Of a stretch of 64,000 bases of DNA, positions 36,913 to 46,200 are shown in pieces. Location: contig JAUIFE010000003.1 in NCBI GenBank assembly GCA_030429565.1, positions 186,001 through 250,000 on the forward strand, in the 5' to 3' direction. Position 1 is the stretch's first letter, and every line of letters begins with the position of its first letter. Below the pieces are notes generated by a model. It did not search any database, was not told the origin of the DNA, and worked only from the letters and a program-made list of their open reading frames with translations. Origin of the DNA: Holophagae bacterium. Lineage in GTDB: Bacteria; Acidobacteriota; Holophagae; Acanthopleuribacterales; Acanthopleuribacteraceae. The position numbers and the translations under genes were made by a program.

Positions 36913-38007
36913 GTGAAAATGAAAAGGAACCTTCTCTGTTCGCTTTTAGTTATCTGTGCCTTTATCGGTTCGGCCATGGCCCAATCCGACATGGTGATTC
37001 CCTGGGTGAGTAACACCAGCTCATTTGGCTCTTCCATCACCATCAATAACCTCAACGACAGTGCCGCCACCGTGACACTGACCGCCACGCGTCCCACCGG
37101 CGACCAAGCCACGGCCACCCGTGAAATCGCCGCCTTCGGTCAGTTGGTTGAAGAAGCCGGCTCACTGTTTCCCAGTCTTTCCGGTCCGCCGGGATTCACC
37201 GTGCGCGTGACCAGCAGCGCTTCAAACCTCGCCGGTGCCGTTGTCATTAACGGGACCGAAAGCCCGTCCGGTAGCTCGCCGTCTCAGGCCAACGTGGTAC
37301 CCGCCTCCGACGCCGCCTCGATTCTGTTGTTCAGCTACCTGTTCACGCCGCCCACCAGCGGTTTCGCCGCCCCGGTATTGGTCAACCCCTCCGCGACCGA
37401 TGCCAACGTAACGCTTTACGCTTACAAAGACGGCCTGCGTGTGGCCGACGCCCGTTATGTGATTCCCGCCGGTGCGCCGTTCACCGACTTGACGCAAAAC
37501 ATCTTCCCCAGCGGGGTTGAGGGTGAATTCTACATGGTCGCCGAATCCGATCAGCCGATCCTCGGCGTTGTGTTCATCTTTAATAGTTCCCTGGAACCTT
37601 CGATGGCCAATGCGACGGCGATTAGCAGTGTGCCCAATCCCGACGGTGGCGATGGCGGTGACGGTGGTGACGGCGGCGACGGCGGCACGGGTTCCACCGT
37701 AAGTTTTGCCAATGACGTGCAACCGCTGTTTAGCCGTCGTTGTGCTTCTTGCCACACCTCACAATCGCGCGGCGGCCTGAGTCTTGCCGCCGGCGCGGCC
37801 TTCGGCAACATCGTCAACCAAACCGCCGACAGTGGTCGCATCCTGATCACTCCTGGCTCGCCCAACGACAGCTACCTGTGGTTGAAGTTGCAAACCGACA
37901 GCAGCCAATACACCGGCAGCCAAATGCCGCAGGGTCGCGGTACCTTACCGCAAGATGAGATGAACACCATCATGACCTGGATCAACGAAGGCGCCGCCGA
38001 CAACTAA
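36913..38007 (+). CDS. Secreted protein with two beta modules and a cytochrome-c-like domain
   Basis: The GTG at 36913 has AGGGAG six bases upstream; ATG 36919 is the alternative. A signal peptide (ending GSAMAQ) is followed by two beta-rich modules (~25-115 and ~135-235) of the type found in the two large secreted proteins upstream. A Gly-Asp repeat linker (~247-262) leads to a C-terminal domain with haem-binding CASCH. The MPQGRG segment and the closing MTWINEGAADN resemble planctomycete-type cytochrome-c-like domains. It is exported, probably haem-bearing and facing outside the cytoplasm. Electron partner unknown. Confidence 0.75.
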   Translation: MKMKRNLLCSLLVICAFIGSAMAQSDMVIPWVSNTSSFGSSITINNLNDSAATVTLTATRPTGDQATATREIAAFGQLVEEAGSLFPSLSGPPGFTVRVTSSASNLAGAVVINGTESPSGSSPSQANVVPASDAASILLFSYLFTPPTSGFAAPVLVNPSATDANVTLYAYKDGLRVADARYVIPAGAPFTDLTQNIFPSGVEGEFYMVAESDQPILGVVFIFNSSLEPSMANATAISSVPNPDGGDGGDGGDGGDGGTGSTVSFANDVQPLFSRRCASCHTSQSRGGLSLAAGAAFGNIVNQTADSGRILITPGSPNDSYLWLKLQTDSSQYTGSQMPQGRGTLPQDEMNTIMTWINEGAADN

Positions 38008-38312
38008 GTCGGTTCGCCTCAGGATCCCCGATCAAAGCGACGCTCGTCGCATGCTTGCCGCAACTTGGCTAGTGTGTGGCGGGCGTTTTTGTGTCCTGAA
38101 ACGGGTGTTTCATGCATGAAGCACCGTGTAACGGAGCCGCGCAAGCCGGCGCTGGGAAGTGGCTAGGTTGAAGTAAGTTTAATTTTTCGAGATGTTTAAG
38201 GAGTATGCGGGCGTCTAGGTGATTTAGTGTTGTTTAATGCAAGCCTCTTGAAGTAATGAAGTTAGATTGAATATTCTCATTTATTACCGATTTTCAGAAT
38301 AAAACAGGTGAT

Positions 38313-38361
38313 TTCCTACGGAAATGTAGGAAGGCTGCTTTGGTCCTACAAATAAGTAGGA
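38313..38361. promoter_or_regulatory. Tandem CCTAC/GTAGG hairpins upstream of glnII
   Basis: TTCCTAC/GTAGGAA (38313-38332) and TCCTAC/GTAGGA (38344-38361) share the same stem sequence and have 6-base centres. A third related CTACA/TGTAG element lies ~165 bp downstream. They could be repeated activator sites or small RNA hairpins. Confidence 0.4.
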
Positions 38362-38645
38362 TTCGCACGGGTTATCGTTGGTTTGAGCCGTAAGCTATTT
38401 GAAATAAATAAATTAATATCGGGCTGGGGAAACGAGGACACAGTGGCTGCGCCAGGGTTGACTTTTGCCGCAATGAGTCAAGCGTCGCGCTGTGCCTGTC
38501 AGCGTGCGGTTTCGCGCTCGGCAACTACATTTTTGTAGGCCCGCGTTCGGTCATTTTTGCGGTAGGCCTTCGTTTGGTTTTGTGCGTGTCTTGTAAAGTG
38601 TTGGTTTTTTGTTGGTTGTGTGTGAAATGCGCGTTGTCTTTCAGG

Positions 38646-38662
38646 TTGGCAGGACATTTGCC
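38646..38662 (+). promoter_or_regulatory. Predicted sigma-54 promoter of glnII
   Basis: TTGGCA and TTTGCC place GG (38648-38649) and GC (38660-38661) exactly ten bases apart, the spacing required for sigma-54 (-24/-12) promoters. Nitrogen-regulated glutamine synthetase genes commonly use this class. Transcription would start near 38673, leaving a leader of about 240 bases. Confidence 0.65.
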
Positions 38663-38914
38663 TTATAGGGGGTGGCGGCACTGAGTTGCCGATGCGCCGG
38701 CGAAATGCCTTTCGTGCGGTGCCCCTTTCAACCAGTCCACGGCGGTCCTCGCTTCTTTTGTTTTTCGTTTCACGGCCCGAGGACAAACAGCAAATTGCGG
38801 TTGGAATGGGTGCCTTGTCGGCGATCCGGGTCGGGTCGGGGTCACCGCCTGTCCGTGTTAACTCACTTTCCCCCACCGCTTAAAAGATTGACACCGATGT
38901 GAGGAGAAAATCTC

Positions 38915-40018
38915 ATGACCGAATTAAAACTTGCAGAATATATCTGGCTTGATGGTGCTAAACCTACGCGCGGCCTGCGTTCCAAAGCCAAGGTCCTATC
39001 CTTGCCCACCACCTCGGCCGTAACCATTGATCACTTCCCCGAATGGAGCTTCGACGGCTCCTCCACCGCCCAATCCGATGGGTCCAATTCCGATCTGTTC
39101 CTCAAGCCGGTTAACTTCGTCAAAGATCCCCTGCGCGGCGAAGGCAACTACTTGGTCATGTGCGAAGTCTTAAACGACGACGGCACCCCTCACGAAAGTA
39201 ACTCACGCGCATCGCTGCGCAAGGTGCTGGACAACGGCGGTATCGAAAAAGAAGCTTGGGTTGGCTTCGAGCAGGAATACACCTTATTTAAAGACACGCG
39301 TCCGCTGGGTTGGCCCAGTGTCGGTTTCCCCGGTCCCCAGGGCCCTTACTACTGCGGCGTCGGTCCCGAAGCCGTTGCCGGCCGTAACCTGGTCGAAGCG
39401 CACACCAAAGCCTGCATCGACGCCGGCATCGCCATCTACGGCATTAACGCCGAGGTGATGCCCGCCCAGTGGGAATTCCAAATTGGTTATCGCGGCATCG
39501 CCGGTGAAGACGCCGGTTTGTTGAACATGTCCGACCACTTGTGGTTCGCGCGCTGGTTGTTGTACCGCATTGGCGAAGATTTCGGTTACCAACCGAGTTT
39601 TGATGTGAAACCGGTCGCAGGCGACTGGAACGGTGCCGGTTGCCATACCAACTTCTCGACCAAAGACATGCGTGCGGCGGGCGGCATCGACGCCATCCAG
39701 GATGCGATTACGCGCATGAGCAAAAAACACAGCGACCACATTGCGGTTTACGGTCACGGCCTCGAGCGTCGTTTGACCGGTTTACACGAAACCTGCAGCA
39801 TTAGCGAATTCCGCTCCGGCAAGAGCGACCGCGGCGCCTCGATTCGCGTGCCGTTACAGGTCGCCACCAACGGCTGCGGTTACTTCGAAGACCGCCGTCC
39901 CGGTGCCAACTGCGACCCCTATTTGGTAGCTGCTCGCATCTTAAGTACCGTGATCGGTTACGACGACGTCGACTTCAGCGGCTACACCGAAGAAGCCGCC
40001 TTGGCGGCGTCGCACTAA
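38915..40018 (+). CDS. glnII: Type II (eukaryote-like) glutamine synthetase
   Basis: A 367-aa enzyme that condenses glutamate and ammonia using ATP. Length and motifs fit GSII rather than the ~470-aa GlnA: EYIWLDG near the N terminus, WSFDGSSTAQSDG, GFEQEYTLF (metal-binding Glu), AEVMPAQWEFQIG, GAGCHTNFST and ERRLTGLHET. It lacks the Tyr-adenylylation loop of type I enzymes, so regulation is probably transcriptional, in line with the upstream sigma-54 promoter. GAGGAG precedes ATG 38915. The first copy of a GC-rich repeat starts four bases after the stop. Confidence 0.95.
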   Translation: MTELKLAEYIWLDGAKPTRGLRSKAKVLSLPTTSAVTIDHFPEWSFDGSSTAQSDGSNSDLFLKPVNFVKDPLRGEGNYLVMCEVLNDDGTPHESNSRASLRKVLDNGGIEKEAWVGFEQEYTLFKDTRPLGWPSVGFPGPQGPYYCGVGPEAVAGRNLVEAHTKACIDAGIAIYGINAEVMPAQWEFQIGYRGIAGEDAGLLNMSDHLWFARWLLYRIGEDFGYQPSFDVKPVAGDWNGAGCHTNFSTKDMRAAGGIDAIQDAITRMSKKHSDHIAVYGHGLERRLTGLHETCSISEFRSGKSDRGASIRVPLQVATNGCGYFEDRRPGANCDPYLVAARILSTVIGYDDVDFSGYTEEAALAASH

Positions 40019-40021
40019 GAA

Positions 40022-40124
40022 GTGCTCGATTGATGGCCGGCCGCAAACCTGTCGCAAGCGCCGCGGCCGGCCGGCTGCCGGAGGATTCCGGCATGATTCC
40101 CCAATTTCATCTGCTCGTGACTCC
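40022..40124 (+). repeat. GC-rich direct repeat, copy 1
   Basis: This begins GTGCTCGATTG. It has a long GC-rich core built on GGCCGGCCGC and CGGCCGGCCGGCTGCCGG, and ends GATTCCCC...TGCTCGTGACTCC. It recurs at 40189-40292 (near-complete) and 40388-40449 (3' part missing). It starts just after the glnII stop codon. Confidence 0.88.
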
Positions 40125-40165
40125 AAGCCGGCGTAAAACGTCCCCCCGTTTTGCGCCGGCTTTCC
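40125..40165 (+). terminator. Hairpin between repeat copies 1 and 2
   Basis: AAGCCGGCG plus AAAACG pairs with CGTTTT plus CGCCGGCTT around six bases. It is followed by TTCCCTTTTT, so it could terminate glnII transcripts. Confidence 0.6.
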
Positions 40166-40188
40166 CTTTTTGGGGCTGTCGCGATGAA

Positions 40189-40292
40189 GTGCTCAATTGC
40201 CGGCCGGCCGCAAACCTGTCGCAAGCGCCGCGGCCGGCCGGCTGCCGGATAAGATCCGGCACGATTCCCCAATTTCATCTGCTCGTGACTCC
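40189..40292 (+). repeat. GC-rich direct repeat, copy 2
   Basis: Near-identical to copy 1 over its full length, differing mainly in the bases after GTGCTC and in the short CCGGA...CCGGC turn. It is followed by a different, larger hairpin. Confidence 0.88.
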
Positions 40293-40293
40293 C

Positions 40294-40366
40294 GCCCGAC
40301 GTTCTCACAAACGTTCGTCGCAGCGTTTTCCGGCGCGTAGCCGAACGGCTTGTGAGAACGTCGGGC
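40294..40366. repeat. Large perfect-stem hairpin between repeat copies 2 and 3
   Basis: A 17-bp perfect stem (GCCCGACGTTCTCACAA and its complement) with an inner CGTTCG/CGAACG stem encloses ~24 bases. No T run follows, so a structural or recombination role is as likely as termination. Confidence 0.8.
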
Positions 40367-40387
40367 ATAGCGGATGGTCGCGCTGCC

Positions 40388-40449
40388 GTGCTCGATTGCC
40401 GGCCAGACCGCAAACCTGTCGCAAGCGCCGCGGCCGGCCGGCTGCCGGA
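40388..40449 (+). repeat. GC-rich direct repeat, copy 3 (truncated)
   Basis: This matches the first ~60 bases of copies 1 and 2 up to GCTGCCGGA; the GATTCCCC...GTGACTCC part is absent. It lies 32 bp beyond the stop of a truncated minus-strand gene remnant. Confidence 0.85.
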
Positions 40450-40481
40450 ATGAGTGGAATAGGAACACCGGAGTCCAACGA

Positions 40482-40643
40482 TTAAATGTCACAAAAAGTG
40501 AGCTGAAAAGTGTCGCTTTCTTTGTAAAAGACAAGTTGGTCGTTAATGATACCAATCGGTATTCCCAGTCCCTCATCGGCATTAAATCTCTCAAGGGACT
40601 CCCGCTGAATGATGGTTCCCTCTTTGGAGTAACGCGTTAATTT
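40482..40643 (-). pseudogene. 3' remnant of an unknown gene cut by the IS element
   Basis: Read on minus from the IS boundary, 53 codons remain open and end in TAA. They encode a protein-like sequence containing KEGTIIQRESLERFNADEG, IPIGIINDQLVFYKES and a closing LTFCDI. There is no start codon in good context, and the 5' part would lie where the IS3 element now sits. No family recognised. Balanced composition and absence of stops suggest a real gene end. Confidence 0.5.
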
Positions 40644-40707
40644 TGGTCATCCCCCGTTACATTGGACATGAAAGGAGGTAAAATCCCTGAATCAAATGGA
40701 GTAGCAA

Positions 40708-41001
40708 ATGAAACGCAAAAGCCCCCAATCCTTTACCGATTCGTTTAAAAGAGATGCCGTTCGCCAGATCGTGGAACGTGGATATTCAATCCCCGATGTT
40801 GCGCAGCGTTTAGGTATTGGCAAGAATAATCTCTACCGATGGGTAAAACTGTTTGGTCCAGAGTTCAAAAACCCAAAAATAGAAACAGAAACCCATACAA
40901 GTCAAGAGGTTGCACGACTCAAAGCTGAACTCAAACGGGTTACAGAAGAGCGTGACATCCTAAAAAAGGCCGCCGCGTTCTTCGCAAGCCAGTCCCAGTG
41001 A
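40708..41001 (+). CDS. IS3-family transposase OrfA
   Basis: A 97-aa protein with an N-terminal helix-turn-helix (DSFKRDAVRQIVERGYSIPDVAQRLGI...LYRW) that binds the IS ends, followed by a leucine-zipper-like helix (~60-90). AAAGGAGG and GGAG precede the ATG. A slippery AAAAAAG heptamer at 40962-40968 is positioned in the A-AAA-AAG phase for a -1 frameshift into orfB, which would produce the OrfAB transposase. Confidence 0.93.
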   Translation: MKRKSPQSFTDSFKRDAVRQIVERGYSIPDVAQRLGIGKNNLYRWVKLFGPEFKNPKIETETHTSQEVARLKAELKRVTEERDILKKAAAFFASQSQ

Positions 41002-41855
41002 AGTACGCCTTTATCAAAGAACATCGGGACGAATTCCGCGTAATCTCAATGTGTCGGGTACTTGAAGTTCATCGTAGTGGATTTTACGCCTGGTTGAAGC
41101 AGCCGATGTCCAATCGAGCCAAGGAAGATTTGGCGCTCGGCAAGGTCATCAGGGAGACGTTTGAGGAAAGTAATGGGACCTACGGAAGCCCACGAGTTCA
41201 TCGGTCGTTGCGCAATCAAGGGATCAGAATTGGACGTAAGCGCGTAGAACGCCTTATGAGAGACCAGGGCCTTTCTGCAAAACAAAACCGTCGAAAGAAG
41301 CGTTTTCCTGGCGGCCGGCCAGCCCAAACTGCGCCTAACTTGGTTAAGCAAGACTTTTGGGTGGAAAGCCCTGATCTCGTTTGGTCGAGTGACATCACTT
41401 ATATCCGGTGGATTAGTGGTTGGCTCTACCTCGCCGTCGTAATGGACCTACACTCACGCAAGATCGTAGGCTGGGCAATAGAAAAGCGGATGACGACCAA
41501 CCTTGTTTTACAGGCACTGGACATGGCCGTGAAAAGCCGAAAGCCAAAACCAGGCTTGATCATACATACCGACCAAGGAAGCCAATACGGAAGTTACGAT
41601 TGGCTTGAATACTTGAAAGTTAACAAGATCAAGGCAAGCATGAGTCGACGTGGTAATTGCCATGATAATGCTGCCCAAGAGGCATTTTTTCGGTCCTTGA
41701 AAGGCGAATGTGTCCAAGGTCGAATTTACCCATCTCTTGACGCTGCACGGCGAGAGATGTTCGACTATATCGAGATGTTCTACAATCCAAAACGATTGCA
41801 CAGTCATCTCGGCTATTTAAGCCCTGATGAATTCGAGCAAATCCAACCCTCCTAG
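40998..41855 (+). CDS. IS3-family transposase OrfB (DDE integrase core)
   Basis: A 285-aa product overlapping orfA by 4 bases, with a GTG start for stand-alone translation and frameshift entry from orfA. The HTH_21 region (GTYGSPRVHRSLRNQGI) precedes the rve catalytic core, with Asp in WSSDITYI, Asp in HTDQGSQYGS and Glu in NAAQEAFFRSLKGE. The reading frame is intact, so the element may still be active. Confidence 0.93.
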   Translation: MKYAFIKEHRDEFRVISMCRVLEVHRSGFYAWLKQPMSNRAKEDLALGKVIRETFEESNGTYGSPRVHRSLRNQGIRIGRKRVERLMRDQGLSAKQNRRKKRFPGGRPAQTAPNLVKQDFWVESPDLVWSSDITYIRWISGWLYLAVVMDLHSRKIVGWAIEKRMTTNLVLQALDMAVKSRKPKPGLIIHTDQGSQYGSYDWLEYLKVNKIKASMSRRGNCHDNAAQEAFFRSLKGECVQGRIYPSLDAARREMFDYIEMFYNPKRLHSHLGYLSPDEFEQIQPS

Positions 41856-41882
41856 GTGTCTAGGTTACCGGGGGACGACCAA

Positions 41883-43167
41883 GTTTCGTGAGGGGGAGAA
41901 TCAAATTCTGATGGGGGTAGAGTTTGGTGCTGCCACTCAATACAGCATTGAGCTTTCCCGGAATGTGAAACGTGGCCTCCTTTCCAAGGTTAAATCTGGC
42001 TGGCGACCGGGACAAGCGCCACTGGGCTACCAAAACAGTGGTAATGAACTCAAAGGACAACGCACCATTTATCCCGATCCTGAGCGGTTTTCTCTTCTCA
42101 AAGACATGTGGATGCTGCTGCTTGATGGACAGCTTTCGGTACCCCAGATCCAACGCAAGGCCAATACGGAGTGGAAGTTTATCACGCCATGGAACAAACC
42201 CTTGGCACGCACAACCCTCTATAAAATTTTTACCAACCCCTTTTACGCCGGAATGTTTTTGTATAACGGCCAACTCTGGCAGGGGAAACACAAACCCATG
42301 ATTACGTTGGAGCAATACGACCGGGCACAACTTATTTTGGTCAACAAGGGGAAACCACGAGCGCAAAAATATGTTCCCACTCCCTTTGCCGGAATGCTGG
42401 TTTGTGGTGAATGTGGGTACTCCATCACCGCAGAACCTCCCAAAACAAAAACCAATACCAAAACCGGCCAAGTGCGTACCTACCATTACCTCCGCTGCAC
42501 CAAAAAGCATCCCACTGTGCCCTGTGTCCAGCGTTACATCCGCAAAGAACAGCTCGATACCCAAATAGAAGAGATGCTGCTTTCCCTGCAAGTCAGTCCT
42601 GCCTTTGTGGAATGGGCACTGGATGAACTCTTAAAAACCCCAAAATCTGAGCGCCAGCAGACCAGCATAAAGAAAAAGGTACTCACGGATAAATTGAATA
42701 CCATCACGGCTCAAATGCGCACCCTGAATACCAAGCTCATTGCCCAGGTCATTGACGATGCCACCTACACCACCATGCGCAACGAACTCATCACGCAAAA
42801 AACCAAACTCGAAGCCACCGCCGAGAAACTGGGAAAGGATCGAAGCTCGAACTTTTCTCAAATAAAGGAACTGTTTTGCTTCGCTCGTGATGTGGCCAAA
42901 AGTTACCGCAACAGCAGCGCAGAAGAAAAACGCATCGTCCTAAATAAAATCGGCTCGAACTTTTCTCTCAAAGACCGCAAGCTCTCTGTAGAGCTGCGTA
43001 AACCGTTCTTGCCCCTCAAAAAATTGGTTTCGTCCCTGCACCGTCAAAAACACTCGCTCGAACCGAGTTCAAGTCGCTCGAAGACTGGGGTAAACGAGGA
43101 TGATGAGGTGGGGTGTTCAATGTGGCGGCGCACACTGACCGAAGTCAGAAAAATAATGTCTATGTAA
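41883..43167 (+). pseudogene. Large serine recombinase lacking its catalytic domain
   Basis: From the IS boundary the frame encodes ~425 aa of a large serine recombinase. It starts at the end of the resolvase domain (ATQYSIELSRNVKRG), then has the recombinase domain (SGWRPGQAPLGY; TTLYKIFTNPFYAGMFLYNG). A zinc ribbon (CGECGYSITAE...YLRCTKKH...C) and a coiled coil (~280-350) follow. The N-terminal ~140 residues with the catalytic Ser are missing and are not found elsewhere in the window. A nearby Met codon (41827) lies inside the IS end. Non-functional remnant of an integrating element. Confidence 0.88.
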
Positions 43168-43205
43168 CTTCGTTAGTAAATACAGAGCACCAAGTAACTC
43201 TCGCT

Positions 43206-46200
43206 CTATTTGATAAATGGAATGTCGATATTTTTCAGGAGCAAGATGAAAAATTCAAGCTTTCTTTTGGATAATTGGCTTCGCCTTGTGTAGACCAAGT
43301 CGGATTTTGATTCTTTGAACTTTTCTTGACAAATGTAAATCAACAATCGAGAAAATCCCAAATCAGAAAGCAGCATATTACAAGATTGAACTAGTTGAGA
43401 GAGGATATCTTTTGCTTGTTCTAATGGAACGGATTCATCATCAATGAAAGAGTAAGCTAGATTGGAAAGAAAACCGAGAGCGATATCGTGGCTAACACCA
43501 TAGTTGGCGCTCAGAATTAAATCTAACCGGGTTCTAGATATATTGATAGGTGAAAATCTCTTGATGATTCCTTCTCCGAAAACAGCGTGAGATATATCAT
43601 TTATTGTAACACTCAAAACTCGGTATTTATAATCAGCGAGAATCTCAAAATATTGTAAATACTCCTCAAATGTTAAACGGTTTGTCTCGTAAAGGGCTTT
43701 GACAAGTGCTAAGGATGAAAACCTATTAGGCGCCTGGTATTCCATAGATTCTTCATACATTCGCCCAAGAAGAAAGTCGTCAGTTAAGAGGCTGTATTGT
43801 CGATCTTTTGATAAAATATGGGGATCACAAAGTTCCGAAGGAATCCTTTCAACCATTAAGAATTCTGCTTTTAACTTGTCAGATACATGCAATATATTAG
43901 ATGAATTACACTCCAGAGCTAAAATGGTCTCCCGGAAAAGATTCCGTTCACTTTCGAACGTATCTTCAGTAATCTCCTTAATTCTAATCTGTCCTTGATG
44001 ATAATCAAGCCGAGCCTGCTTACTAGAGGTGGTCAGGAAATCTTTTGAAACACTCATTAAAAAATCTAGAACCGACTGAGGAATTCTCATCTCAGGTAAT
44101 AACTTTTGAATTTTAGGCAGAAGATGAGCTTGGGTGAGCATGAAAGCGGCGATTCCATCAATTATAAATGGTCTCCCTCTTTTGATAACAGATCTTGCAT
44201 TGGCAACATGTTTAGAAGCAGGTTCAATTTCCTCAGAATTACAATGAATAAATGCTTTAGGATGCTTGTTAATCAGCTCTATCGCCCTTAGTGTATCGCC
44301 TTGGTTAGCTGCCAAGACTGCTAACGGCATAGGGTTCTTGCAATACACATCCATCACTCGTTCATTAGCCTTTTCAACATCTTCTAGGTATTTTAAGAGG
44401 AGCGAAATGTCAGGTGTCCCATCTTCTGAAATCCGAGATTGAATAATTCGACCTCCAACACCAGAACTCATTAGCTTGTGTGTGCTATCTGTTATTCTAT
44501 GCAGTAAATATTCTGGATATCCATAAATCTTACTCACGGTCTTTTCTGTATTTGAATATGAGTACTCATCCCTGAGAATCACTTTATCTCCAGGCTTCTT
44601 TCCTATAGATACACTATAGAGCTCATGTACAGGTGCGATCTTTATTGAGTCAAGCTCGCAATCTTCCCCGAAAAAATACCAATCCTCACTTTCCTCAAAG
44701 AGAACAAAACAATTGATCCCGACAGAAGACAAAGAATTTCTTGACAAATCAACTTCCTCTGCGATTTGCATGACATAAATCCAGAACAGAGAGTTGTAAT
44801 CATTTTGGCTTAAGATTTTTTTCTTTTTAACCCCCTCAATTACTGATTCGAGAGCTTCTTGAGCTCTTTTGTCTCGTAAGTAAATTTCCGCTTGCAAGAT
44901 ATGTAAATTGAAATCATCTATTGGTTTGTCTGGTTCATTCAGTAATTTTAATGCGAGGGGTAAAGCTTTTCTATCGACATGAAGTCTACTTCGACAGGCT
45001 AAGAGGATATTTTGAAAAAGGTTTCTGGAATTTTCTTTGCTCAGCTTTTGAAGGTCTTTGTTTAGCTCTCTAGCCTTAAGACCATGTTCAATTATAGATT
45101 TATGGTTCTTGGTCTGAAGAGCAATTTCAAAAAGGCGAATATGTGTTTCGAACATCTCAAGCTTATCTGAAACCTTTAGCAGAATGGCCAGCAACACTTG
45201 AATTTCAACATTCCAACGTTTTTGGCCTGCCAAAAAGAATTCAAGAGAATAGAGCTCTTGAACGGGAAGTGACTCTAATAAACCTTCTGTAACCAGCTCG
45301 TTTATTACGCCAATCGCATCTTCTATATGGTGATGAAGAATAAATATGGTTAATTTTGCACGAAGTTTATCGAGCTTCCTCGATATGTTCATTCCGTCAA
45401 TCAGTTCCAGAGAGAAGCCCTTGTCGTCAGACAGACAGCGTGCTATATAATACAGAATTTGAGGTGAATGCAAGAAGAACTCAGATAGTTCTTTGGCCTT
45501 GTGGTTATCAATATAATTTTTAATTTCCAGGATATCTTTTTGTTCTTTATCTATTAAGTGCAATTTTACGCTTTCATAAGGTGTACCAGCTTCAAGAGCA
45601 AATAACAGAAGCATAGTAGATAATTCAGAGCTTGGCTGAAGAGGAGAGTCTTTTATTATAGATAAGATTTGGTATATCTGCGACTCACTCACACCTGTCA
45701 AGGCTATCGATCTATGTAAAATAGAGTCAATAAATGAATCAAAAATACACTTGGAGGATTTTTCAAGAATGCTATCCAAGGCATTTTCCTGCCATCCTGT
45801 ACCATTCAGTGAGGCTACAAGAAGTTTCATGCTTTCAAGATAAGCGGTAAAACGAGGTCGTATTACTCCATAGATTTCAAACTTTTCCTCAGTCTTGTTT
45901 ATTGTCTTCTGAATATCCTCTAGAATCTCATGACTTCTTGTTGCTTGAAATTCTCTCTCTAAGATTTCCAACTTGGTCAAGTAATAGTCTATGTCATCTT
46001 TTGCAATGTAGATCCCTTTCTCAATCAAGCTTTTTGCGCGAACAAATTCACCTGCGTTCGCAAAGAGAATCCCGTACAGTTTAAACAAAAGAGCTTGTTC
46101 GGCTTCGTCCTGTAAAAAATCATCCTCATTAATGGTTGCCGGATCAAAAGATTCAGAATCATATGCATATTTCAAAATCATATACCGACTTTCTCTATAG

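Larger units (their letters stand above)
38008..38914. other. Long regulatory region upstream of glnII
   Basis: This 907-bp non-coding stretch has an A/T-rich centre. It holds a GGTG/CACC palindrome (38107-38128), tandem CCTAC/GTAGG hairpins (38313-38361), another CTACA/TGTAG hairpin near 38525-38540, and a sigma-54-type promoter (38646-38662). The last ~240 bp would be the glnII leader. No gene is supported. Confidence 0.6.
40644..41881 (+). mobile_element. IS3-family insertion sequence (1,238 bp)
   Basis: Imperfect ~25-bp terminal inverted repeats begin TGGTCATCCCCCG on the left (40644-40668). On the right (complement of 41857-41881) they begin TGGTCGTCCCCCG. They enclose orfA and orfB in the -1 frame arrangement typical of IS3. 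No 3-4-bp target duplication is visible at the ends (left flank TTT, right flank AGT). Both flanking genes lack their 5' ends, so the element probably marks a deletion junction. Confidence 0.92.

Noticed and set aside
40022..40449. CRISPR-like array of three repeats
   Set aside because: Repeats are 60-104 bp, separated by unequal, self-complementary spacers. No cas genes occur nearby, so it is not a CRISPR array.
41827..41882. Met start for the serine recombinase remnant
   Set aside because: This codon lies in the IS3 right end and is in frame by chance; the recombinase homology begins after the IS boundary.
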